From Muraenolepis orangiensis (lineage: Eukaryota > Chordata > Actinopteri > Gadiformes > Muraenolepididae): a stretch of 64,000 nucleotides of DNA. How positions within the stretch are numbered: the stretch's first letter is position 1; each line of letters starts with the position of its first letter. The translations under genes were made by a program, and so were the position numbers. Under the pieces are notes generated by a model. That model did no database searches. It had not been told where the DNA came from and saw only the letters and a list, made by a program, of their open reading frames with translations. Shown here piece after piece: positions 11,360 through 21,689 of this stretch. The DNA lies in contig CM051015.1 in the NCBI GenBank assembly GCA_027704905.1, positions 16,526,615 through 16,590,614 on the forward strand, written 5' to 3'.

Positions 11360-13264
11360 ATGGACCGGTAAGTATTTATGCTTATGTTAAATGTTGTGGC
11401 TGAAAGATGATTTTTTTAAATTGTTAAGGGCTACCTTAATTGTAAGTGCAGCTTTTACATGTTCATAGTTTAGCTGTAATATGTCTTTTATAAGTTTAAT
11501 AATTATTATTTGTTGTAATATTTCATGCGTGCAATATTTACTATTTTATTTTTAAGTCCAAGCTCACGTCTGTTCTCGCGTGAGTGAGCGAGAGAGCGCG
11601 AGAGAGAGATGGGGGAGGGGGAGAGAGAGATGGGGGGAGGGGGAGAGCTACGGATACTTTTACAGCTCCGTTAGTTTAAGTATTTTCTGATAAAGTTGTA
11701 AGGTTTTCAGAGCACGCAGCCAACGAGTTATGTTGTTGTGTTTGTATTTATTTTACGTTTATTACTTTACTAAAGTCATCTCACATGCTGTGAATGTTAT
11801 TGTTTGTCTAACGGTATAAATGACAAACATAGTATCATGTTAGACAAACAATTTTCACGGTGGATTCGAAGAGGAATAACCCCGTTATGAGAACGCCACT
11901 TGTGTCTGCCTGTGCTTCGAGGGAATTACATTATGCATATGGCAATTTGATTTACGCAGCATGTTAGCTATTATCTTTTCAGGATCCTAATAAACTCGTA
12001 TTTTTGTATTTGTGTATAGTCAGGATGACCAGCAAGGCCGCAATATCTTGCAGTACATCTACGATCAACTACTGCAACTATTACATCAGTTTGAAGCGCA
12101 ACAATCACAAATGGATTTGGATTTCCTTCACTGTCGGGTTGAGGAACTCCATGATGTTCTTCAGAGATGTGTACACCGCGGCATGCTTACAGACATGGAG
12201 AGAGTATTGGAAAGCATGCAAGTAATGTTGCGGTTGATAGAAGCGAATAATCAGCCTTCCTCCCATGGATTCCAGCCTTCCCTGCTGAGGACTGCGGGGA
12301 CAGGACGCCCGTCTTGGGATATCTCTGGTGCACAGATTCAGTACCTCTTGGAGTTAAATTTCACTGTTGTCGAAATAGCACGTTTATTCGGCGTCAGTTA
12401 CAGAACAATAAGAAATAGAATGACGGCCAATGGTTTGTCTGTCAGAATGTACTACAGTGACATTTCAGACGTGGATCTCAGAAATGTCATCACTGACTTT
12501 ATACAACAGTGTCCTGAATCAGGAATAAGAACTGTCAGTGGATATCTCAACAGTGTTGGACTGAGGTAAGCTTTTAAACAAACAACTAAACACATTATTA
12601 TGTCATGACTGTATGTCATTGCCGTGATTTCAATGTAAACCGCGTTTCTTATTCCTTTTTTGTCAAGGGTTCAAAGATCTCGAGTGATGGATACTTTGAG
12701 AGTAATCAGAGGATTGAGAGGCTGTGGAGAGATGTTTGGTGTGCTGTGACCGTGAACTACCATACAGCATTCCAGCATCTTTCTGATACTACTGATTGTA
12801 ACCCTGACAATGAGCTTGACCTGATTTGTCTGCATTATGTGACGCTGCCCAGAATTAACAGACATTTGCAGCTTTGGGAACAAGCATGGGATCGCCACTC
12901 CCTTTCAACAGAGCGAGGAAGGTCACCCAACCAACTTTGGATTGCGGGGCATTTAATGGGCAACAATCCAATCTCTGACCCCATGAATGAGCAGGTATGC
13001 GTAAGAATTGTCTTCACTTCCAAGAACAAATTGAATCATGTCATATAGGGTGATCTGAGAGACTATGGCATTGACTGGGAGGAACCAACACCAGTGGATC
13101 CAGAAGGGATAGTGGATGTTCCAGAGGCACCTGTCACCATACAAACCCACGTATGCCAACATCTCCAGGGAAGAGTTGACCCCCTCGGCCACAGCACGTC
13201 CTTTGGGATGGACATTCTCATGGAGGCTTTAAACATGGCAAGGCAGAGGTTTAATGACCCTTAA
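11360..13264 (+). pseudogene. Integrase-core transposase-like gene, catalytic core deleted
   Basis: Four exons can be joined by GT-AG sites in phase: 11360-11367 (M-D-R), 12020-12565, 12668-12994 and 13049-13264 (stop TAA). The product has an N-terminal helical region, then an HTH-like segment (VVEIARLFGVSYRTIRNRM) around residues 120-140, and the C-terminal part of a retroviral-type integrase core (QRIERLWRDVWCAVTVNY, then RINRHLQLWEQAWDRH and RSPNQLW). This resembles the multicopy fish proteins with the rva_4-type integrase core. In exon 3, near 12695, the text jumps from VQRSRVMDTLR straight to the late QRIERLW block and shifts frame. The DDE catalytic segment is therefore gone. A polyA signal lies at 13389-13394. 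Confidence 0.75.
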
Positions 13265-13410
13265 AATATAGCCACTGTAAAATGTGTTCATGTAACCACC
13301 TTTGCAAAATGTAAATAGACAGCTTTTGAAAACACTTAAAATATAGCCACTGTAGAATGTGTTCATGTAACCACCTTTGCATAATGTAAATAAACTAATT
13401 TTGAAAACCC
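13261..13410 (+). repeat. Tandem duplication, 75-bp period, at the 3' end of the integrase-like gene
   Basis: The unit beginning TTAAAATATAGCCACTGTA at 13261 repeats at 13336 with few differences. Only the second copy carries the AATAAA signal (13389-13394); the first reads AAATAGA at the same place. A 75-bp duplication thus created or preserved the polyadenylation site. Confidence 0.8.
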
Positions 13411-13466
13411 TTGGTCCTGATTATCTGGGAGGGAAAGGCTGGGGGGGGCTGAAGGGCCTTTCAACA

Positions 13467-13686
13467 GTGGATGAAGCTGCGTTGAAAGCCACAATTACAA
13501 CCATGTGAAAAAATGATAACATTGATAATATATAAGATTTTTGTCAATCTTATCATTTTTTTCACAAGGTTGTTTTAACCACAAGTAGCTTTAGTTAACA
13601 TGACTACATTTGACTCATAACTTTGCTGTGGCCAATACTTCACCCTTTTCCAGTGTAATGGAAGCTTTCAAAGCGGCTTCATCCAC
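13467..13686. mobile_element. MITE-like double inverted repeat
   Basis: Outer arms at 13467-13489 and 13663-13686 pair with a few mismatches (GTGGATGAAGC...GTTGAAAGC). Inner arms at about 13494-13526 and 13545-13578 pair as TGTGAAAAAATGATAA...ATTGA with one substitution and one indel around a short AT-rich loop. The whole segment can fold into one long hairpin. This is the structure of a miniature inverted-repeat element, although no target duplication was identified. Confidence 0.6.
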
Positions 13687-14050
13687 ATTGTGGATAGGCC
13701 CCTCCCCTCAGCTAATGCAACCGGGCTACCTTTACAATTATTTTTGACGTTTCCAATTGCTCATTTGCACGTGTCATGCCACTGTGAGTCAATTAACCTT
13801 GACGGAGTGGCTCACTCACAAGATATGTTAGATTGAATTGCATTTCTATAGGTCAGTGTAAAGTGCCAGTGAGAAAATGATGATGCCTTGCCTTGCCTAA
13901 TTTAATTTCAACATTTTATTTCTTCAACTTCCCATTCAAATAAAATAATGCTTGCTTGTTTAAATTGGTATGACATTGGTATCGGCCAATATAAACTTAA
14001 GAAGTGAAATATCAGCAGTGTTCATGCATTTGGAGCATGCCCATCTGGAG

Positions 14051-14134
14051 GGACCAATGAGAAGCATCGTCGCCGACAGCTATAAATTCCCCCCAACCCA
14101 GAAATCGTTCTTTCGATGAGGTCATATCAAGAGG
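14051..14134 (+). promoter_or_regulatory. Probable core promoter and untranslated first exon of the HECT gene
   Basis: A CCAAT box (14053-14057) and a TATA-like element (CTATAAATT, 14080-14088) stand in the expected order and spacing. About 20-45 bases downstream a short segment ends in a splice-donor-like AGAG|GTAGGA near 14134. I infer a non-coding first exon that splices to the ATG exon at 14446. Confidence 0.45.
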
Positions 14135-14872
14135 TAGGAACAGTGTCCCTGTGTGTCCTATGTAGTGTCACGTGTACACGTGTATCCCTGTTTATAGATA
14201 TATAGATAGATAGAGAGAGAGAGATACATAGATAGATAGAGCTAGAGTTATACTATACAATTCTAATAAACAAAGTAGTATTGTACTAATACCTATTATA
14301 ATAAATGTAGGTAGTGTAAATGCTAGTAGATAGCCCGCGCTATAAGGGTGATCATTCAAATCAAAGAATGACATTGTCCAATTTAGAGTGCTGGCTTTCC
14401 TCCTTACCATGGTTGGATTTGTCTAAATGAAAATCTTTATTTCAGGATGGAAGACGAAGTCAACGGAAGGACAAATGATGCGTGAGTATTTTTTTATTTT
14501 ACGTGTCTGCTATTATATTAACATTTCAAACATATAATGTGGTCATGTATAGGGATGTGTAATATATATATTTTAATGTTTTAGGACGTCGACCCATTGG
14601 TGTGTTTGATAGTTGTTATGTTAGATATTTAGGCCTCCGTCCGTTAAGCCATTACTGACAAGAAACGATATTTATTAGAAGCGTGTTTTTTTGTCAACAT
14701 ACAGACGGCAACACGTTATAATAAGTCTCAATTAATGTCTAAAGGCACAAAGTAGCAATATATGTAGATAGCGTTTCTTGTCAAATTGAATGAGAACTGG
14801 TTTTAATGGCGGAGGAGACGGTAGACGGGTTGTCGAAACGTTTACTTCCCAACATGAACGGTAATGGGTTAA

Positions 14873-15056
14873 ATAAGAGTTGTAGTAAGACCAACATCAG
14901 ACCCTTGATGTGTGAGGTGATTTTAGTGACGCTACTATTCATAAAAATGAATTTTGAATTTAAAATACATATATCCACCAACATTTTGCAAAAGACCATT
15001 TTTCTAAAATAAGAGTTGTAGTAAGACCAACATCAGACCATTGATGTGTGAGGGGA
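14873..15056 (+). repeat. Direct repeat of about 46 bp, 137 bp apart
   Basis: The block beginning AATAAGAGTTGTAGTAAGAC occurs at about 14872 and 15009, each time running on through ATCAGACC, TTGATGTGTGAGG with one difference. It lies in the first coding intron of the HECT gene and does not code. Confidence 0.75.
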
Positions 15057-18000
15057 CACTACATTGTATAAGAATGAAGATAATGAATATTTTGATTTGT
15101 ATCTATTTTCGGGTGTTGCACTTTATAGACGGTCCCTGCGAACTCGCCTCGCAGCCGGCTGCACATTAATTGAGACAAATAAGACCAATGTTATTTGTCC
15201 ACCTCGGAAGATGGCTCGTTTTGATAAAAATGAGGTTGTAGCTTGTTAACTACCTTTCTACGGTTGCGGAGAGGCGTCGTGTGTATTTTTACAACGTTTC
15301 GCTTAAGAGTTATTTCGAGATTTTCGTGAACAACACACACCTCGAGATTCCTAATCCTCCACTGTCAACTACTGACCACTACGTGTATCTGCTTCTGCAA
15401 CTACTACTGTACAAAGAAACGACTCTTCCTAAACACACTGTGCACTTGTCAATAACATTACAATGATTCCGCTACATTCGCACTGTCTGAGTGGGCCTCT
15501 GTTACAACCAATGTCAATACCATAAGCTAAACAAAAGGAAAATACTTAAACATATCTTGCATATTTCAAGAGGATCACATTGAGTGCATACTGTATAGAC
15601 TAGGCCTACTTAATGACTTTTTTAGTTTATGTTGCTTCGGATATAATTTGAAGAGGGATATGTGTTGTCAATGTGGACATTATGCAAATAAAACCATGAC
15701 AAGCTAATTATAATTCTGTTACTTTCAAATTTAGAGATTAGGGAAATTTAATATTTTGTTGTGCAGACCTACCTAATGTAAGGTTAATGTAATTGCACAA
15801 TATATATGTAATAGACCTACACAATTCTCCTAAGAGCTATCTGGCATTGGTAACTAATACAATGGAATTGGTATTAATGAAAGTCTGAAGTTCTGAAGTG
15901 TTTATAACACATTGGTCTTTACAGCTCTGATGCCACCAGGGAGATGCTGCATAAAATTCAGCTCACACTCGGCCTTTTGGCCGACAGGATGAGTGTAAAC
16001 CCCAGTCCTCCAATCTTTTTTTATTTATAATTTTAATCATTTTAGTAGCTGTGACTCATTTTAACTCACATCTTGAATTTCAGGGAACTACAGTCATGGA
16101 GAAATGCCTGAGGTGCGGGGTGGACTATCCGCTGTGCTACCTGGAGGAGCATTGCAGAACATGGTAAAATAGCGTAAACCATTGCTTCACGGTGTACATA
16201 GATGGTCAAAACACAAATTTGACAAATATGGAAAAGGATTACAATTGTGGACCTGCACCTTCATAAAAAATCTACATATTGGACTGGAATATTTCCAACA
16301 GAAAAAATAAGAATATGTAACATATGAACTGGTTGAATATACTACCTTTCAACACTGTTATTTGAAATATTGGCATGAAAATGATTATGCTTACTCCTTT
16401 CAGCAACTACGGGGGCGACGGGTCACCACATGACTCGGAGGAGTATGTTCCATTTCAGGAAAGAAATTATGAAATGATGCACTCCTGTGCAAGTACACCT
16501 CACATAGCTTAAACTAATATGCATTTTGTGTTTCAGTAGTGATGACGAGGACCTGGCTCTGGCCATGGCAGTATCCCTCCAGGAATCCCTTCAGGTTGTT
16601 GTCTTACCACATGAAAAGAAAGAAATATTAATGGGCCATCTGAGTCATTTGCAATGTTTTAAAGCAATATTTATTCCAGGATGCCCAGTATATTTAGTAT
16701 TTAGTTGTTGTTCTTGACTGCTCTGAAAGGTCATTGACAGGTTCATTTCTTAAAGTCAATCTGGTGGAATGAAAGTTGCAGACATCTCCATATGTAGAGC
16801 TAGGTGAAAACATTTTTATAGATGTTAGGATGGAGGAAAACATGTTTTAACGCCGCTACAATTACTCTCACCCTCAGCCAATGGACGCGTCCACGGGTGC
16901 CATTGAGGTCATTGAGGAGTAAGTACAATTTTCATATGGAAAGAAAATATCGGCCAGTCACCTATACCCATGTCATGACCTCATTTGGCTACTGTCAATA
17001 TAAATGTATATATTTTTTGCAGATCCCCGATCCCCATCATACATGAAGGGGAAAAGGAGGAGGACATATTGAGCGAGTAAGTAAAAAACTAAATTTCAGC
17101 AAGAACAAAGATAGCAGTTACCTGCTAGTGAATGAAGAAAGTGAATCGATTTAACATATGTTTTGCATGGAAACTGTCCACGAAGTTACAAAGTACACGT
17201 CAGAGGGAGTAACTGAATGTCTCTTTGAAATGCCATTTTGCCGTTATATGGTGATGTCATCATGTGACACGTTCCTTACTTGGATTGTTATTTGGGATAT
17301 CTGACCAATCAGAGCACACTTCCCATCTGGAGTGGGGCTTACAGACAGCTTAAAGAGCTCTTAAAGAGTGTTTCAGGCAGAGGGCGAATGGAGATGTACA
17401 GTATGAGAATAACTATGTATCTTTGGAACATTCAAGCATGTAAATCTATTGTAGTATACCCCCACCAAAAAAATATATACGGCAAACAAGTAGCAATTCA
17501 GAGGGATGCTTTAGCCAATTGGGTCCATTCAATGAGTTACCTCAATATGTGAGGTTGTGTAATAGCATGATTGAAAATGTGTGAATGTCAGAAGTACATT
17601 TTGTTTTTTCAGGCCACCAAATCTCGTGACTATCCTCACGAGACTGTCTGGTGCGTTGGACCCTGGGACACGTCCCTCGTCCAACGTGGTCAACGTCATG
17701 AGAGACTCTGTCCTGGAGAGTGCCTTTAGGGCCTTTAGGAGGCAGAGGTTCTCTCCAGGACATAGACTTGACGTCAATTATGTTGACCACTACGGCCAGA
17801 CCGAGGGGGCAGTCGATGACGGCGGGCCCACGAGGGAATTCCTGCGGCAGCTTTGCATCGCCATCCGCGACAGCAACCTCTTCAGCGGCCCCGAAGAAGG
17901 ACGAAACCTGACCCTGGTGTCCCGCGGTATGCAACACTCACATAAATGTACCATGTTCGATCTACTAATATATCATCTATTTGTGTTTCAACAAAGCAAC

Positions 18001-19284
18001 ACATGCTGTGTACACACAAGGACAGAGTTTTTGGCACCCCTGAAGTCCATTGGTATCTTTTCCTAAACATTTGTCTGTGCGTGTTACAATTTGTGTTTCA
18101 GCTCTAGATGGTGGGGAGTATCGGCTCATCGGGGTGATGCTGGCCGTCGCTGTCGTGCAGGGGGGCATAAAGCCTGGGTTTTTCAGCGAGAGGCTGTTTT
18201 GCGGAGTGTCCGGTCGTCCAACGGCAAAAGTATGTCTGGAGGAGGTGGACAACTGTGACCTGCGTGCAAAGCTGCAAAAGGTAAATATTTACTCAAATGT
18301 TGGGAGAACAATCACCTTGTTTTCAGCAAGTCCATCATCACATCATCAAGTCAATCTTAGAATGAAGCATTTCATATTAGCATAAGGTGTAGTTCTTGCT
18401 TTAACAAAAAATACATTGCTGAACTCCCTTTGTCACATAGATAAAGGAGGCAGACACACTAGGTGAGGCCCAGGATGCCCTCATTGAAGCCTCAGGTTTA
18501 CTGGGCCTGCTGGGGTGTCATGGCTTCATTGCCAGGTACGAGGACAGGCATGCCCTCGTAGAGGAGGCCTCAAGGGCCTATGTGGAGGGCCGCACACAAA
18601 AGGCCTTAGAACAGTAAGTAACAAATGACCTCAGAATTATTTTATACTGGTTTTGTTCTTTACTTTTTGTGCAGAAGGTTTCTTATGGTTAAAAGGGAAT
18701 GTGTCCTTGCTCCTGTCACGTACCTGCTTGCTGTAGGATGTTTTAGCCATGGAGACAGCTGTTAATGGTACTACGTAAATCTATTGAATAGAATGTAATG
18801 CAACAAAAGTCTAATATCTGACTGTTCAAAGCTCAATAATAGGGATAAATACCGTCCCCGTAATATACAGCTCATCAAATCTACAGGAGGAAGGCACTTG
18901 ACGACAATAGCATCCCTGTCAATCCTGTGTGTAAATCAAGACAGAATGTGTGCAGGTGGAGGGAATCTTGCTTGTCTGTGACTGTTGACTCTGAAAAGAA
19001 ACACTTTTGTTTACACTTAACTTTAACACTTCTGCTTTGTCAGGTTGATAGATGGTTTACAAACCCTGGGTGTGGCGGAGGCGGTCAAGGCCTACCCAGA
19101 GGTCTTAAAACCTCTATTTGTGGGTGGCCAATAACCCCTACAGTCGGACGACCTGGTGGAACTTTTTAAAGTTCAGTATTCCGAACAAGGGACCAACAGG
19201 CGTCGAGTGGAGAACCAAACGATGATGTTTTGGAACGACTGGTTGGTTGAGCTGGAGGGTATGTCATACTTTTTCTCTATTCAA

Positions 19285-19645
19285 TACAGATATTTATGCT
19301 CAGTGCAATGTTTTGCACTGGTGGAACGAGCTGCCAAAACCTGTCAGAGATGGGGCGTCCCTCTGTACCTTCACGGGTCTCCTGAAGACTTACCTTTTCC
19401 GACCCCACCATCTACACCCTAACTACTATGTCTTTACATGTTATTAATCCTTCTTGCACTTATCTTGGTAGAATTCTCTAGTACTATACTGCTATGCCTC
19501 CTTTGCACTGTAAGTTGAAGTTTTTTGCCTATGTTTGCTTATGGTTTTGCTATGCCTCCTTTGCACTGTAACTTGAATGTTTTTCCTCACTTGTAAGTCG
19601 CTTTGGATAAAAGCGTCTGCTAAATGAGTAAATGTAATGTAGTGT
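19285..19645 (+). mobile_element. LINE 3' remnant in the last intron of the HECT gene
   Basis: The translated start (WNELPKPVRDGASL...FKTYLF-like) matches the C-terminal tail of CR1/L2-group ORF2. The end has the common fish retroelement tail GTAAGTCGCTTTGGATAAAA followed by GCGTCTGCTAAATGAGTAAA. A 55-bp block (GCTATGCCTCCTTTGCACTG) is repeated inside it. It sits between exons 11 and 12 and does not disturb the splice sites. Confidence 0.7.
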
Positions 19646-20238
19646 TATTGTTTGTTTCTGTTTTCCTTCTCCTTTAGGTGGAACTCGACCTGTGTCCCTG
19701 GCGCAGGTTCTTGTGTTCGCCTCAGGGGCTGACAGCATCCCGCCCCTTGGCTTCAACCGCCAGCCCATCATTGAGTTCCTCCATGCCGATGAAGGGAACA
19801 TTAGAAGGTTCCCTGAGGCCAACACGTGTGAGGTTATTCTGCGCCTGCCCCTGCACACTAACTACTCCTTGTTTGTGGAATACATGGAGTCTGGCATTGT
19901 TCAGGCCCCACACTTTGGCTTTGTTTAAATCATTTGTATTTATTATTTGTTTGTTCAGTTCCTAATTTGGTTTTCTTGTTTGTTTGATTATTGTTCTTTA
20001 ATGTTCTTTTATTGTTCAATGTTAATAAATTCCATTACCCCTTTTTCACTGCTTGTATCTGTGTGATGGTAGCTTGCTGGGTAAGTTGGCCAATGGTCAC
20101 CATAATGCATCCTAAGAGCTCTTGATGGCCTACAGGCTGAATGGTTTTAATTCTAGATCCTGACCTGCAGACAGTAGCATAAATCTGCCACACCGAAAAA
20201 GGTATATTTCTCTAAAAACCTGAGGAAACCCTAGAGGA

Positions 20239-20757
20239 CACATAAGGGCTGAAACGAATTATTCCCACAATCTATTAATCTGATTTGTTGTGGCAATTCC
20301 TGTGAGGGACTTTTGACATAGGATTACTCAAAAAGTCCACAGTAAAAGTACTTCATATTATGTGTACATGTAGTCTAGGAAGTACTCATTCCAACAGTAC
20401 AAGTTTCATTAAGACTGGGAAAATTGTGTTTTATTCCACATCAAATGAAGATAAAAAGGCTGAAGCGATCAGCTCCGTGGATGTAGAATGTAGAACCGGT
20501 CCGTTTGCATGAATTTACCGTAAAGGTGAGAATACGCGCGCATTCAAAATTGAGGAGCGGCTGATTTGCCCAAGAATTTGCGAGTGGCGGCTCACTTGTG
20601 ACCATCCTAATGCACGTAAACACTAACTGCAGAATATCAGTGCTCTGTGGAAATAGTCTAATTAATAAATTATAATAATAATAATTAATAATTACTGAAT
20701 TGCCACAACAAATCAGATTAATAGATTGTGGGAATAATTAGTTTCAGCCCTTATGTG
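20239..20757. mobile_element. MITE with 60-bp terminal inverted repeats
   Basis: Arms 20239-20298 and 20698-20757 are inverted copies with one mismatch. Each starts CACATAAGGGCTGAAAC and continues through CCACAATCTATTAATCTG. The internal 400 bp do not code. The terminal motif resembles fish hAT-type non-autonomous elements (AGGGCTG-AAC followed by AT-rich text), but this family assignment is tentative. It lies just downstream of the HECT gene and inside the larger inverted-repeat bracket. Confidence 0.75.
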
Positions 20758-20850
20758 CTCAGATTCAATCAATAGGGGGATTATCAGTATAAAGGTCGAT
20801 AATAATTAATCTGCAGATTAATTACCGTATTACATATTATATATATTATG

Positions 20851-20965
20851 ACGCACCGAATGAATTCACGCTGTATATAAAAGCGCGATTCTAGCCCCCT
20901 GTAGCAAAATATAAATTTTAAACCATAAGTTGGTGTTGAACACATTTGCTCACTTCATACCCCTG
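20851..20965 (-). repeat. Right inverted repeat of the 10-kb unit
   Basis: The reverse complement repeats the outer, middle and inner blocks of 10671-10893, but about 110 bp of the middle are missing. The outer end reads CAGGGGTATGAAGTGAGC on the minus strand. A second ACCCCTG copy follows at about 20976, so the exact terminus is ambiguous. Confidence 0.75.
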
Positions 20966-21002
20966 AATTAATTTACCCCTGATTTGAATTAATAACGAAT
21001 TA

Positions 21003-21660
21003 ATTCAGAAGACCAACGACCAGACCACTTGCAATGCCTTCACGGACCACTAGGGGCATCAGGACGACCAACGACGGGGAGGACGACAAGAGTAACGACC
21101 GGGAAGACGACAAGAGTAACGACCGGGAAGACGACGTGCCTAACAACACGACCAACAGCGGCCCACTTGCAATGCATTCACGGACCACTATGGGGCATCA
21201 GGACGACCAACGACGGGGAGGACGACAAGAGTAACGACCGGGAAGACGACGTGCCTAACAACACGACCAACAGCGGCCCACTTGCAATGCATTCACGGAC
21301 CACTATGGGGCATCAGGACGACCAACAACGGGGAGGGACGACATTAACGTGGACATGGGTTCCGACCAACGACGGGGAGGGACGACATTAACGTGGACAT
21401 GGGTTCCATCTGTAGTTTTGGCACTAAGCGAACCCCATACACGGACCACTATGGGGCATCAGGACGACCAACGACGGGGAGGACGACAAGACCAACGACC
21501 GGGAAGACGACGTGCCTAACAACACGGCCAACAACAGGGAAGACGACAAGAGTAACGACACATCAGCACGTCATATCACACATCGACATCGTCAGACGAC
21601 AAATTAGGACACATTAACATGGGTTCCACCTGTAGTTTTGGCACTAAGCGAACCCCATAG
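21003..21660. repeat. Complex minisatellite
   Basis: Higher-order units of about 110-130 bp recur three to four times, each holding GGACCACTA-GGGGCATCAGG, ACGACCAACGACGGGGAGG and a 24-bp subunit containing GGGAAGACGACAAGAGTAAC in varying number. A second block, ending GTTTTGGCACTAAGCGAACC, occurs at 21414-21440 and 21633-21660. The frames that stay open across it are a by-product of the repeats. There are no constant-length unique spacers, so it is not a CRISPR. Confidence 0.85.
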
Positions 21661-21689
21661 GGGCCGACATAACGGGGGTTGAGTTTAGG

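Larger units (their letters stand above)
14447..19928 (+). pseudogene. UIM-HECT E3 ubiquitin ligase (G2E3-like), one in-frame stop
   Basis: Twelve coding exons join in phase: 14447-14481, 15925-15994, 16084-16163, 16404-16442, 16537-16594, 16878-16918, 17023-17076, 17613-17926, 18102-18280, 18441-18613, 19044-19258, 19678-19928 (502 codons plus stop). The predicted chain has a C2HC-type finger (CLRCGVDYPLCYLEEHCRTC), an acidic UIM (DEDLALAMAVSLQES), and from about residue 125 a HECT domain (GPTREFLRQL; C-lobe LVFASGADSIPPLGF and ANTCEVILRLPLH). The cysteine in ANTCEV is the expected catalytic thioester residue. TAA at 19132-19134 is in frame (codon 378) and would remove the C-lobe and that cysteine. 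A polyA signal lies at 20024-20029. The family is multicopy in fish and is named after G2E3. Confidence 0.8.
10671..20965. mobile_element. Candidate large DNA transposon carrying an integrase-type transposase and a HECT ubiquitin ligase
   Basis: Inverted repeats at 10671-10893 and 20851-20965 bracket about 10 kb that contains only two gene-like units, both spliced and both on the plus strand: an integrase-core gene (11360-13264) and a UIM-HECT gene (14447-19928). Both outer ends begin with CA(A)GGGGTATGAAGTGAG, a layout usual for DNA-transposon termini. I did not find a matching target-site duplication next to either end, and the two repeats differ by internal deletions. The unit status is therefore an inference. 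The alternative is two unrelated copies of a repeat that happen to flank two multicopy genes. Confidence 0.45.

Noticed and set aside
21003..21660. CRISPR-like array
   Set aside because: The units are contiguous tandem repeats of varying length without unique spacers, and the genome is eukaryotic.
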